From positions 4,248,501 through 4,312,500 of the forward strand of contig NZ_VIWV01000001.1 in assembly GCF_007829875.1 (NCBI RefSeq): 64,000 bases of DNA. Reading direction: 5' to 3'. Below the pieces are notes generated by a model that saw only the letters and a list, made by a program, of their open reading frames with translations, searched no databases and was not told the DNA's origin. The translations under genes and the position numbers were made by a program. Below, piece by piece: positions 1 to 8,254 of this stretch; positions within the stretch are counted from its first letter, which is position 1; each line of letters starts with the position of its first letter. This DNA comes from Streptomyces capillispiralis. GTDB taxonomy: Bacteria > Actinomycetota > Actinomycetes > Streptomycetales > Streptomycetaceae.

Positions 1-28
1 GTCGCTGGCTGTCTTCGCCGTGGCCGCG

Positions 29-1090
29 TCAGCGACCGGTCTTGGGGGCCTTCCAGCGGGCGATGCCGCGGGCCACCAGGTTGAGGATCATGATGAACGC
101 GATGAGCGTCAGGGCCGCCGCCCAGGCACGGTCGTACGCCGCGCCGGAGCCGCCGCTGTTGGCGTACTGCAGGTAGATGTACATCGGCAGTGACGCCTGC
201 GGGTCGGAGAACGGGTTGGCGTTGATGAAGTTCGTGACCCAGACCAGCAGCAGCACGGGGGCCGTCTCACCGGTGATACGGGCGATGGCCAGCATGACGC
301 CGGTGGTGATGCCGCCGATCGAGGTCGGCAGGACCACCTTGAGGATGGTGCGCCACTTCGGCACGCCCAGCGCCAGCGAGGCCTCGCGCAGCTCGTTCGG
401 GACGAGCTTGAGCATCTCCTCCGTGGAGCGGACGACCACCGGGATCATCAGGATGGACAGGGCCATCGAGCCGGCGAAGCCGGAGTAGCCCATGCCCAGG
501 ATCAGGATCCACAGGCTGAGGATGAACAGACCGGCGACGATCGACGGGATGCCCGTCATGACGTCGACGAAGAAGGTGACGGCCTTGGCGAGCTTGCCGC
601 GCCCGTACTCGACCAGGTAGATCGCGGTGAGCACGCCGATCGGCACGGAGATCAGGGTGGCGAGGCCGACCTGCTCCAGGGTGCCGAGGATGGCGTGGTA
701 GATGCCGCCGCCGGGCTCGGTGTCGGCGACCACGCCCATCGAGTGGCTCAGGAAGTAGCCGTCGAAGACCTTGGTGCCGCGCTTGACCGTCTCCCAGATC
801 AGGGAGGCCAGCGGGATGACGGCCATCAGGAACGCGACCCAGACCAGGCTGGTCGCGGTGCGGTCCTTGGCCTGGCGGCGGCCCTCGATCCTGGCCGAGA
901 TGCCGTAGCTGCCGAGGACGAAGAGGACCGCGGCGATCAGGGCCCACTGGATGTCGCTGTCCAGGCCGGCCGCGGCGCTGATGCCGTAGCCGAGGGCGGC
1001 GGAGCCGACGGCGACCGCCCAGCCGAACCACTTGGGCAGGGTCGCTCCGCGCAGCGAGGCGCCTTGGGGGGTGAGGGTTGCGTTGCTCAT
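29..1090 (-). CDS. pstA: Phosphate ABC transporter permease PstA
   Basis: Membrane subunit of the PstSCAB high-affinity phosphate importer. The 353-residue product has two extra N-terminal hydrophobic segments (about residues 22-64) and then the permease core. The cytoplasmic loop that docks the ATPase PstB is visible as NELREASLALGVPKW. It is longer than E. coli PstA because of the N-terminal extension. The ATG at 1090 overlaps the pstC stop by four bases, so the two permeases are translationally coupled. Transcription leaves the window on the left, where pstB is expected; only 28 bases of spacer are visible. Confidence 0.96.
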   Translation of the reverse strand: MSNATLTPQGASLRGATLPKWFGWAVAVGSAALGYGISAAAGLDSDIQWALIAAVLFVLGSYGISARIEGRRQAKDRTATSLVWVAFLMAVIPLASLIWETVKRGTKVFDGYFLSHSMGVVADTEPGGGIYHAILGTLEQVGLATLISVPIGVLTAIYLVEYGRGKLAKAVTFFVDVMTGIPSIVAGLFILSLWILILGMGYSGFAGSMALSILMIPVVVRSTEEMLKLVPNELREASLALGVPKWRTILKVVLPTSIGGITTGVMLAIARITGETAPVLLLVWVTNFINANPFSDPQASLPMYIYLQYANSGGSGAAYDRAWAAALTLIAFIMILNLVARGIARWKAPKTGR

Positions 1091-2091
1091 GCGTTGGCCC
1101 CCGAGTACTCCTTGCGGCGGGCGATGATCAGGCGGGCCGCGCCGTTGACCACCAGCGTGATGACGAACAGCACGAGACCGGAGGCGATCAGGGCGTCGCG
1201 GCCCATCTCGGTGGCCTCGTTGAACTTGCTGGCGATGTTCTGGGCGAACGTGCCGCCGCCCGGGTCGAGCAGGCTGGCGCTGATGTCGAAGGACGGCGAG
1301 AGCACCATGGCGACGGCCATCGTCTCGCCGAGCGCGCGGCCGAGGCCCAGCATCGAGGCGGAGATGACGCCGGAGCGGCCGAAGGGCAGCACCGACATCC
1401 GGATGACCTCCCAGCGGGTGGCGCCGAGGGCCAGGGCGGCCTCCTCGTGCATCCGCGGGACCTGCCGGAAGACCTCGCGGCTCACGTTGGTGATGATCGG
1501 AAGGATCATCAGGGCGAGCAGGATGCCGACGGTGAACAGGGAGCGCGGGGCGCCGCCGTTCCACTCGAAGAAGCCGGTCCAGCCCAGGTAGTCGTCGAGC
1601 CAGCCGTAGAGGCCGTCCATGTGCGGCACCAGGACGAGGGCGCCCCACAGGCCGTAGACGATGGACGGGACGGCGGCGAGCAGGTCGATCACGTACGCGA
1701 TGACACCGCCGAGCCGGCGGGGCGCGTAGTGCGTGATGAACAGGGCGATGCCCACCGAGATCGGGACCGCGATGACCATGGCGATGATCGACGACACGAT
1801 GGTGCCGAACGCCAGGACCGCGATGCCGAACTCCGGCGGGATGCCGCTGGGGTTCCACTCGAAGGCGGTGAAGAAGTTCGCCTCGTTGTCGCTGATGGCT
1901 ATGGAGGCGCGGTACGTCAGGAAGGCCGCGATGGCGGCCATGAGGACCAGGACGAAGATGCCGGACCCGCGGGAGAGACCGAGGAAGATCCGGTCACCGG
2001 GGCGGGTGGCGCCGCGCGCGGCACGCTGGTCGGCGGGCGCGGACGGTCCGGGTGTGGGGGGAGCGGCTGGTTTCTGTGTGGTGATGTCCAT
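1087..2091 (-). CDS. pstC: Phosphate ABC transporter permease PstC
   Basis: Second membrane subunit of the phosphate importer (334 residues). A proline- and alanine-rich cytoplasmic N-terminus (residues 1-35) is followed by about six membrane spans. The EAA loop reads MHEEAALALGATRWEVI and contacts PstB. The ATG at 2091 lies 134 bases after the pstS stop, with a strong hairpin in the gap, and its stop overlaps pstA. Expression should depend on read-through from the PhoP-controlled pstS promoter, since no second PHO-like box is obvious in the gap. Confidence 0.96.
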   Translation of the reverse strand: MDITTQKPAAPPTPGPSAPADQRAARGATRPGDRIFLGLSRGSGIFVLVLMAAIAAFLTYRASIAISDNEANFFTAFEWNPSGIPPEFGIAVLAFGTIVSSIIAMVIAVPISVGIALFITHYAPRRLGGVIAYVIDLLAAVPSIVYGLWGALVLVPHMDGLYGWLDDYLGWTGFFEWNGGAPRSLFTVGILLALMILPIITNVSREVFRQVPRMHEEAALALGATRWEVIRMSVLPFGRSGVISASMLGLGRALGETMAVAMVLSPSFDISASLLDPGGGTFAQNIASKFNEATEMGRDALIASGLVLFVITLVVNGAARLIIARRKEYSGANA

Positions 2092-2182
2092 CGGGTTCTC
2101 CGGTCTGCGGAGCCACCGGGGCCGGCGGCTCGGTCGGAGCCGTCCTCGGTGTCGGGGGCTCCTGATGGCGGTGCACCGGACG

Positions 2183-2218
2183 GTGCGGACCGGCTCCGTG
2201 GTCGGAGCCGGTCCGCAC
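2183..2218 (-). terminator. Strong hairpin between pstS and pstC
   Basis: A perfect 15-bp inverted repeat (GTGCGGACCGGCTCC at 2183-2197, its complement at 2204-2218) with a 6-base loop begins 7 bases after the pstS stop, inside the pst operon. There is no T tract, which is usual for Streptomyces terminators. I infer partial termination or 3'-end protection of pstS mRNA, giving more binding protein than permease. Confidence 0.75.
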
Positions 2219-2225
2219 TCTCGGG

Positions 2226-3356
2226 TCAGGCGAGGCTCGAGATGGTCTCGCGGACCTTGGTGATGATCTCCTCGGGCATCGGGGCGTAGCCGGCGTCGGC
2301 GAGCAGCGCCTGGCCGTCCTCGGAGGCCATGTAGTTCAGGAAGGACTTGGTGGCGGGCAGGGTCTCCGCCTTGTTGCCCTTGTCACAGACGATCTCGTAG
2401 GTGACCAGGACGATCGGGTAGGCGCCCGCGGCGGCCGGGGTGTAGTCCAGCTCCAGCGCGAGGTCCTTGCCGGTGCCGACGACCTTGGCGGCGCCGATGG
2501 CGGCCGTGGCGTTCTCGATGGTGGCCTTGACCGGCTCGGCGGCCTCGGTCTTGATGTCGACCGTCTTCAGGCCGTCCTTGGCGTAGGAGAGCTCGAAGTA
2601 CGAGATCGCACCCGAGGTCTGCTTCACCTGCTGGGCCACACCGGAGGAGCCCTGCGCGGACTGGCCGCCCTTGGCCTCCCACGCCTTGCTGGGCTCGTAC
2701 GACCAGTCCTTGGGCGCGGCTTCCTTCAGGTACGTGGTGAAGTTGTCCGTGGTGCCGGACTCGTCCGAGCGGTGGAAGGCCTGGATCTTCAGGTCGGGAA
2801 GCTTGGCGTCGGGGTTGAGCTTGGCGATCGCCTCGTCGTTCCAGTTGGTGATCTTGCTGTCGAAGATCTTGGCGAGGGTCGACGCGTCCAGAACGAGGCT
2901 GTCGACGCCCGGGACGTTGAAGCCGACGGCGATCGGACCGCCGACCATGGGCAGGTCGACGCCCTGGCCGTCCTTGCAGATCTTCTTGGACTGCTCGATC
3001 TCCTCGGCCTCCAGCGCGGAGTCCGAGCCGGCGAACGCGGTCTGGCCCTGGAGGAACGCGGTGATGCCGGCGCCCGAACCGGTCGGGTTGTAGTTGACCT
3101 GGACGTCCTTGCACGCCGCGGAGTACTGCTTCACCCAGGCGTCGATGGCGTTCTTCTGGGCGGAGGAGCCGGAGGCCTGGAGCTGGCCCTTGGCGTCGCC
3201 GCAGTCGATGTTGCCGGCCTGCGCGGTGGCGGAGGAGCCGCCGCCCTCGCTGTTGCCGCCGGTGTCATCGGAGCCGCACGCCGTGAGGGCCAGGGCGCCG
3301 GAGACGGCGAGAGCACCGAAGGCGAGGGCCCGCCGGTTCTTGCGCTGAAGCTTCAC
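2226..3356 (-). CDS. pstS: Phosphate-binding lipoprotein PstS
   Basis: Extracytoplasmic phosphate-binding protein that delivers phosphate to PstCAB. The 376-residue product starts KLQRKNRRALAFG, with a signal peptide ending in the lipobox LTAC (lipid-attached Cys27) and a Ser/Gly/Asn-rich linker. The PstS family motifs ASGSSAQ, GSGAGI and HRSDESGTT, which bind phosphate, are present. An in-frame start at 3446 exists, but the GTG at 3356 is preferred: GGAAGGAA precedes it, and the longer reading would place untypical residues before the signal peptide. A PHO box lies about 115 bases upstream. Confidence 0.96.
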   Translation of the reverse strand: MKLQRKNRRALAFGALAVSGALALTACGSDDTGGNSEGGGSSATAQAGNIDCGDAKGQLQASGSSAQKNAIDAWVKQYSAACKDVQVNYNPTGSGAGITAFLQGQTAFAGSDSALEAEEIEQSKKICKDGQGVDLPMVGGPIAVGFNVPGVDSLVLDASTLAKIFDSKITNWNDEAIAKLNPDAKLPDLKIQAFHRSDESGTTDNFTTYLKEAAPKDWSYEPSKAWEAKGGQSAQGSSGVAQQVKQTSGAISYFELSYAKDGLKTVDIKTEAAEPVKATIENATAAIGAAKVVGTGKDLALELDYTPAAAGAYPIVLVTYEIVCDKGNKAETLPATKSFLNYMASEDGQALLADAGYAPMPEEIITKVRETISSLA

Positions 3357-3458
3357 TTGAGTTCCTTCCAGTGGCCGCCGTCCTGAATTCGGCGGCGTGC
3401 GAAGTGTGGGTGATGCGGTCGCCTCCCAGCTTCGGGCGTTCCGCATCGCGTAAGGCCG

Positions 3459-3514
3459 AAATTAGGCAGAACAGGTGAAGCCGCCGATGGCCGTAAATGA
3501 ACGAGGGGTGAACC
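3459..3514 (-). promoter_or_regulatory. PHO box and -10 element of pstS
   Basis: Read on the minus strand there are four contiguous 11-base direct-repeat units: GGTTCACCCCT (3504-3514), CGTTCATTTAC (3493-3503), GGCCATCGGCG (3482-3492) and GCTTCACCTGT (3471-3481). Units 1, 2 and 4 match the Streptomyces PhoP consensus GTTCACC; unit 3 is degenerate. A -10-like TAATTT lies at 3459-3464, so the PhoP site occupies the -35 position, as in known PhoP-activated promoters. The leader to the GTG is roughly 95 bases. Confidence 0.85.
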
Positions 3515-3589
3515 CCTGTGGACGGTGCGGTGAGGTCACGGAACGCTCACGTCGAGGACACGGGGGGATACCGGGCGGGAACGGGACAG

Positions 3590-4030
3590 TCACGGGGCGG
3601 CACGCAGCGTGGCGAGCAGGGCGTCCACCAGGCCGGCGTCCCGGGGTTCGGTGAGGCGGGCGCGGGCCGCCTCCGGGGGGAGCCAGAGGACGCGGTCGAC
3701 CTCGTCGGTCGGCGTGAAGGCGCCGGCGACGGCTTCGGCCGCCCAGTAGCGGACCCGCTTGGGGCGGCCGGCCGCCAGGTAGTGCGACGAGGGCAGCTCG
3801 GCCGCCGGGACGGCGGTGTGCCCGGTCTCCTCGGCGACCTCGCGCAGCGCGCCGGCCAGCGGGTCCTCGCCCCGTTTGAGCTTGCCCTTGGGCCAGGACC
3901 AGTCGTCGTACTTCGGCCGGTGCACGAGGCAGAGCTCGAGCTCCCCGGTGACCGGGGAGCGGCGCCACAGGACGCAACCGGCGGCCTGGACGGTGAGGGT
4001 GCGGTGCCGTGCGGAGTCCGGGGAGTCCAC
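3590..4030 (-). CDS. Nudix hydrolase, MutT1-like
   Basis: Small Nudix pyrophosphohydrolase (146 residues). The Nudix box is complete: G49-x5-E55-x7-R63-E64-V-A-E67-E68-T-G70, the Mg2+-binding and catalytic helix. The substrate cannot be read from sequence; mycobacterial MutT1 (8-oxo-dGTP or dinucleoside polyphosphates) is the closest described type, and MutT1 also neighbours ppk in mycobacteria. The GTG at 4030 is chosen because AGGAGG sits 5 bases before it; a start at 4120 would run into the CHAD gene. It follows the CHAD gene by 22 bases and probably shares its transcript with CHAD and ppk. Confidence 0.9.
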   Translation of the reverse strand: MDSPDSARHRTLTVQAAGCVLWRRSPVTGELELCLVHRPKYDDWSWPKGKLKRGEDPLAGALREVAEETGHTAVPAAELPSSHYLAAGRPKRVRYWAAEAVAGAFTPTDEVDRVLWLPPEAARARLTEPRDAGLVDALLATLRAAP

Positions 4031-4052
4031 CTGCGCCTCCTGTCCTTTGTCC

Positions 4053-5561
4053 CTAAGGCGTGCCGACGACGTCCTTCTGCCAGCACCGCTGGAACGCGTA
4101 CCGCGCGGCCTCCACCTCATGCCGCTGGTCGGCGTGGAGCACGCCCAGCGCGTACGCCGTGGCGGGGGCGATGCGCGGGGTGCGGGCCGCCTGCGCCGCG
4201 GCGGCGGCCGCCTCGGAGGCGTCCCGGTGCCGGTCGAGCGCCTCGCCGGCGGCGCACAGGCGCGGATCGGCGGGCGGGGCGTCGCCGGTGCCCGTGTGCA
4301 GGACCTCGCGGGCGTAGCGGTGCAGGCGCAGTAGCAGGCGGACCTGGTGCCAGGGGGCGTCCTGCGGGTGCGGGGCGGGGTCCGGGGACAGGCCGTGGAT
4401 CAGCGCCTCGGCGTTGTACGGGCTGCCCGCGGTGAGCAGGGGCAGCGCGGCGACGGCGTCGGCGAGGCGCTCGCGGGCGGCCTCGGCCAGCGGACGCAGG
4501 TCGGCGCCGGCGGCCGCCGGGGACAGGGGGACCTCGCTGGCCAGGACGGCGACCCGGTCGGCGATCCCGTGGAAGCGGGAGGAGCCGAGGGCCTGGAGGG
4601 CGGTGGAGTGGGCCCGGGTCCGGGCCAGGGTCAGCTGCCGGTCCAGCAGGGCGCCCGCCTTGGCGGCGCCGACGGTGAGGTTGCCGCGGTCGGGTGCCGG
4701 GGCGGGGCCCGAGGACGAGGCCGCCGGGGCGGCCGTGCCGGTGGCGCGGGCGGTGGTGCGGGTGGCGGTGCGGGCGGGGACGGAGGCGGTGGCGGAGGTG
4801 CGCCGGGCCGCGCCCGTCATGCCGTCGGCCGCGGCGACGGTGCGGCGCGGGCCGTCCGGGGCCGTACCGCCGCTCGCGCCCGCCGTGGCCACGCCGGTGC
4901 GCCGGGCGGTGGCCGGCTCGGCGGCGGCGTGCAGGGCGGCGGTGGTGCGGTCGCGGCCGGGGTCCGTTGACGTGCCCGTCGTGTCCGCGGGCTCGGTGGC
5001 CGTGCGGCGGGCGGTGGCCGGCGGGGATGTGCCGGTGCGGTCGCGGCCGGGGGCCGGGGAGGTGGCCGGCGGGGCGGGCGGGTCGGTGGCGGGGCGCCGG
5101 GTGCCCGACGGGTCTCCGCCGGTGCCGGAGCCCGTCGCCCCGGGTGCCTGCGACGCGCCCGCGGCGGGGTGCGCGCGGGCCGGGCCCGCCGGGTCCTGGG
5201 CGGGCAGCGGCGGCGCCCCCGACAGCCGGTGCAGGGCCAGGAGCAGCTGCTCCAGGCGGGACGCGTACGCGTGCTCCAGGGCCAGGGTGCCGGAGACCCA
5301 CGCCAGCTCCGGACGCATGGCCTCCGACCAGTCGGGGTCCAGGACCGGCTGGAACGTGTGGAGGCTGGCGCTGATGCGGCGGGCCGCGCGGCGCAGCGCG
5401 CGGGCCGCCTCGGCGGAGCCCTCCGACCCGGCCGCGCCGGCCCCGGTCTCCCGGTGCAGGCGCAGCGCGCGCAGGAACTCGGTCGCCTGGGCCCGCAGAT
5501 AGCCGGCCAGGGCGTCCGCCGGCACCGCGCCAGCCGTCGGATCAAGGTGTCGCTGTGCCAC
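4053..5561 (-). CDS. CHAD domain protein with long low-complexity insert
   Basis: CHAD domains are all-helical, positively charged and bind polyphosphate; the position directly downstream of ppk fits this. In this 502-residue product, conserved helices at the N-terminus (about residues 10-105) and C-terminus (about 300-500, with LHRYAREVLHTGTGDAPP and ALGVLHADQRHEVEAARYAF) flank a 190-residue Ala/Thr/Pro/Gly/Arg-rich segment full of TxRRT-type repeats. That segment splits the domain and looks disordered. The GTG at 5561 has GGAGG seven bases upstream and overlaps ppk by 20 bases; a TTG at 5582 is an alternative. Confidence 0.82.
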   Translation of the reverse strand: MAQRHLDPTAGAVPADALAGYLRAQATEFLRALRLHRETGAGAAGSEGSAEAARALRRAARRISASLHTFQPVLDPDWSEAMRPELAWVSGTLALEHAYASRLEQLLLALHRLSGAPPLPAQDPAGPARAHPAAGASQAPGATGSGTGGDPSGTRRPATDPPAPPATSPAPGRDRTGTSPPATARRTATEPADTTGTSTDPGRDRTTAALHAAAEPATARRTGVATAGASGGTAPDGPRRTVAAADGMTGAARRTSATASVPARTATRTTARATGTAAPAASSSGPAPAPDRGNLTVGAAKAGALLDRQLTLARTRAHSTALQALGSSRFHGIADRVAVLASEVPLSPAAAGADLRPLAEAARERLADAVAALPLLTAGSPYNAEALIHGLSPDPAPHPQDAPWHQVRLLLRLHRYAREVLHTGTGDAPPADPRLCAAGEALDRHRDASEAAAAAAQAARTPRIAPATAYALGVLHADQRHEVEAARYAFQRCWQKDVVGTP

Positions 5562-7776
5562 GCCGGCGCCTCCGGGCGTCAATGAGCATCTCCTGGACGT
5601 TGCGCAGGGGCTGGCCGTCCGCGTCCGTCGCGTGCCGGGTCCACTCGCCGTCCTGGCCGAGGTGCCAGGACGCCGTGGTGTCGGACATACCGGTCTCCAG
5701 CAGCCGGTTCAGGGCAGCCCGGTGGGCCGGGTCGGTGACCCGTACCAGTGCCTCTATACGGCGGTCGAGATTGCGGTGCATCATGTCCGCGCTGCCGAGC
5801 CACACCTCGGGCTCGCCGCCGTTGCCGAAGGCGAAGACGCGGGAGTGTTCGAGGAAGCGGCCGAGGACGGACCGTACCCGGACGTTCTCCGACAGGCCCG
5901 CCACGCCCGGCCGGATCGCGCAGATGCCGCGCACCCAGATGTCGACCGGCACGCCCGCCTGCGACGCCCGGTAGCAGGCGTCGATGACGGCCTCGTCGAC
6001 CATCGAGTTGACCTTGATGCGGACGAAGGCGGGACGCCCGGCACGGTGGTGCTGGGCCTCCTTGTCGATCCGGGAGACCAGTCCGTCGCGCAGCGACTTG
6101 GGGGCGACCAGCAGCCGCCGGTAGGTCTCCCGGCGGGAGTAGCCGGAGAGGCGGTTGAACAGGTCGGAGAGGTCCGCGCCGACCTGCTGGTCGGCGGTGA
6201 GCACGCCGAGGTCCTCGTAGAGGCGCGCCGTCTTCGGGTGGTAGTTGCCGGTGCCGACGTGGCTGTAGCGCCGCAGGGTCTCGCCCTCCTGGCGGACCAC
6301 CAGGGACAGCTTGCAGTGGGTCTTGAGGCCGACCAGGCCGTAGACGACGTGGCAGCCCGCCTCCTCCAGCTTGCGGGCCCACTTGATGTTGGCGTGCTCG
6401 TCGAAGCGGGCCTTGATCTCGACCAGGACCAGGACCTGCTTGCCGGACTCGGCGGCGTCGATGAGCGCGTCCACGATCGGGGAGTCGCCGGACGTCCGGT
6501 ACAGCGTCTGCTTGATGGCGAGGACGTCGGGGTCGGCGGCGGCCTGCTCCAGGAACGCCTGCACGGAGGTGGAGAAGGAGTCGTACGGGTGGTGCAGCAG
6601 CACGTCCCGGCTGCGCAGGGCCGCGAAGATGTCGGGGGGCGAGGCGGACTCGACCTCCGCCAGGTCGCGGTGGGTGCCGGCGATGAACTTCGGGTACTTC
6701 AGCTCGGGCCGGTCCAGGCTGTGGATGCGGAACAGACCGGTGAGGTCGAGCGGGCCCGGCAGCGGGTACACCTCGGCCTCGCTGATCTTCAGCTCGCGCA
6801 CCAGCAGGTCCAGCACCTCGCGGTCGATGGACTCCTCGACCTCCAGGCGCACCGGCGGCCCGAAGCGGCGCCGCATGAGCTCCTTCTCCAGCGCCTGGAG
6901 CAGGTTCTCCGCGTCGTCCTCCTCGACCTCGAGGTCCTCGTTGCGGGTGAGCCGGAAGGCGTGGTGCTCCAGCACCTCCATGCCCGGGAACAGCTCCTCC
7001 AGGTGGGCGGCGATGACGTCCTCGATGGGGACGTAGCGGCCGGGGGAGCATTCCAGGAAGCGTGACAGCAGCGGCGGCACCTTGACCCGGGCGAAGTGCC
7101 GGTGGCCGGTGACCGGGTTGCGGACGACGACGGCCAGGTTCAGCGACAGGCCGGATATGTACGGGAAGGGGTGCGCCGGGTCGACCGCGAGGGGGGTCAG
7201 GACCGGGAAGATCTGGTGCCGGAAGAGGGTGAACAGGCGGGCCTGCTCCTTCTCCGCCAGCTCGTTCCAGCGGACCAGGTGGATGCCCTCCTCCGCGAGT
7301 GCGGGGGCGACGTCCTCGTGGTAGCAGGCGGCGTGCCGGGCCATCAGCTCCCGCGAGCGGGCCCAGATCATGTCCAGCACCTCGCGCGGCTGGAGGCCGG
7401 ACGCGGAGCGGGTGGCGACACCGGTGGCGATGCGGCGCTTCAGACCGGCCACGCGGACCATGAAGAACTCGTCCAGGTTGCTGGCGAAGATCGCGAGGAA
7501 GTTCGCGCGCTCCAGCAGCGGGGTGTCCGGGTCCTCGGCGAGCTCCAGGACGCGCTCGTTGAACGCGAGCCAGCTGCGCTCCCGGTCGAGGAAGCGGCCC
7601 TGGGGCAGCGGGGTCGCGCCGTCCGCCAGCGTCTCCTCGTAACCGTCGAGGTCCGCGTCGATGTCCGGTTCCAGGTCGGAGACCACCCCGGCCACGGTGT
7701 GCGGGCGGTGGGCGGCGATGGAGCCCACGGAGGGCTGCGGGTGCTGTACCTGTGCCTGGGTGTTGGGCTGGCTCAT
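5542..7776 (-). CDS. ppk: Polyphosphate kinase Ppk1
   Basis: Reversibly transfers the ATP gamma-phosphate to polyphosphate; in Streptomyces it influences antibiotic production through phosphate and energy state. The 744-residue product has the order typical of PPK1: N domain (LDRERSWLAFNERVLELA), head domain, and two phospholipase-D-like catalytic domains. The motif SHVGTGNYH carries the phosphorylated histidine (about His506). The ATG at 7776 begins MSQPNTQAQVQHPQ. An in-frame ATG at 7911 (789 residues) has GAGG eight bases upstream, but its extra Pro/Gly-rich residues look like untranslated leader. The start is therefore uncertain. The gene is coupled to CHAD by overlap. Confidence 0.93.
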   Translation of the reverse strand: MSQPNTQAQVQHPQPSVGSIAAHRPHTVAGVVSDLEPDIDADLDGYEETLADGATPLPQGRFLDRERSWLAFNERVLELAEDPDTPLLERANFLAIFASNLDEFFMVRVAGLKRRIATGVATRSASGLQPREVLDMIWARSRELMARHAACYHEDVAPALAEEGIHLVRWNELAEKEQARLFTLFRHQIFPVLTPLAVDPAHPFPYISGLSLNLAVVVRNPVTGHRHFARVKVPPLLSRFLECSPGRYVPIEDVIAAHLEELFPGMEVLEHHAFRLTRNEDLEVEEDDAENLLQALEKELMRRRFGPPVRLEVEESIDREVLDLLVRELKISEAEVYPLPGPLDLTGLFRIHSLDRPELKYPKFIAGTHRDLAEVESASPPDIFAALRSRDVLLHHPYDSFSTSVQAFLEQAAADPDVLAIKQTLYRTSGDSPIVDALIDAAESGKQVLVLVEIKARFDEHANIKWARKLEEAGCHVVYGLVGLKTHCKLSLVVRQEGETLRRYSHVGTGNYHPKTARLYEDLGVLTADQQVGADLSDLFNRLSGYSRRETYRRLLVAPKSLRDGLVSRIDKEAQHHRAGRPAFVRIKVNSMVDEAVIDACYRASQAGVPVDIWVRGICAIRPGVAGLSENVRVRSVLGRFLEHSRVFAFGNGGEPEVWLGSADMMHRNLDRRIEALVRVTDPAHRAALNRLLETGMSDTTASWHLGQDGEWTRHATDADGQPLRNVQEMLIDARRRRRGTATP

Positions 7777-8254
7777 GGCCCCATTGTTCCGCGCCGACAG
7801 CGTCACGGGCGCGTCGGAAAGCGCGGGTGGGAGCGGTGGTGGCCCTGAGGCGTTCCCGTTCCCCCCGTTCACCCTTCGGGGCGGTGAAGGCTCTGGCGCG
7901 GCGGGAGTCATTGGCCGAGCCTCGCAAGCCTGTCTGAATCACTGGTTACGGAGACATGACGTCCGGGATAGCGGGGGGCGGCTCACGGGGTGCGGGACCG
8001 CACCCCTCCGGCCACGTCGGTCCGCTCCCGCACCGGCCCGTCCGCCCGTACGCCCCGACAGGTCCCGCCCCGTACGGCGGCGCAGGACCGCGAACGCGGC
8101 GGCGGTGGCGAGGGCGGCGACCGCCGGCACGTAGCCGGTCGCGGGGATGACGCCCTGGGTCCGGGCGAGGCGGGCGGTGCCGGACTGCTGTGCGCGGCGG
8201 TGGCGCCGGTCGCGCCGGAGCCGGGCCGGTGGCGGGCCGGCGTGCGCGGCAGGC
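7777..8254. other. Gap between ppk and mshD, no convincing gene
   Basis: About 480 bases. It holds the ppk leader and promoter region, including a GTTCACC heptamer at 7867-7873 on the plus strand, the wrong orientation for a normal ppk PHO box. On the minus strand an open frame (about 8170 to 7939) contains VIPATGY, a hydrophobic stretch and LRRR, which resembles the tail of a surface protein; it has no ribosome site and no body. From memory, S. coelicolor has extra genes here, so this may be a deletion scar. Confidence 0.4.

Noticed and set aside
7867..7873. GTTCACC heptamer upstream of ppk as a PHO box
   Set aside because: A single unit on the strand opposite to ppk without a clear 11-base neighbour; ppk may still be PhoP-controlled, but this site alone does not show it.
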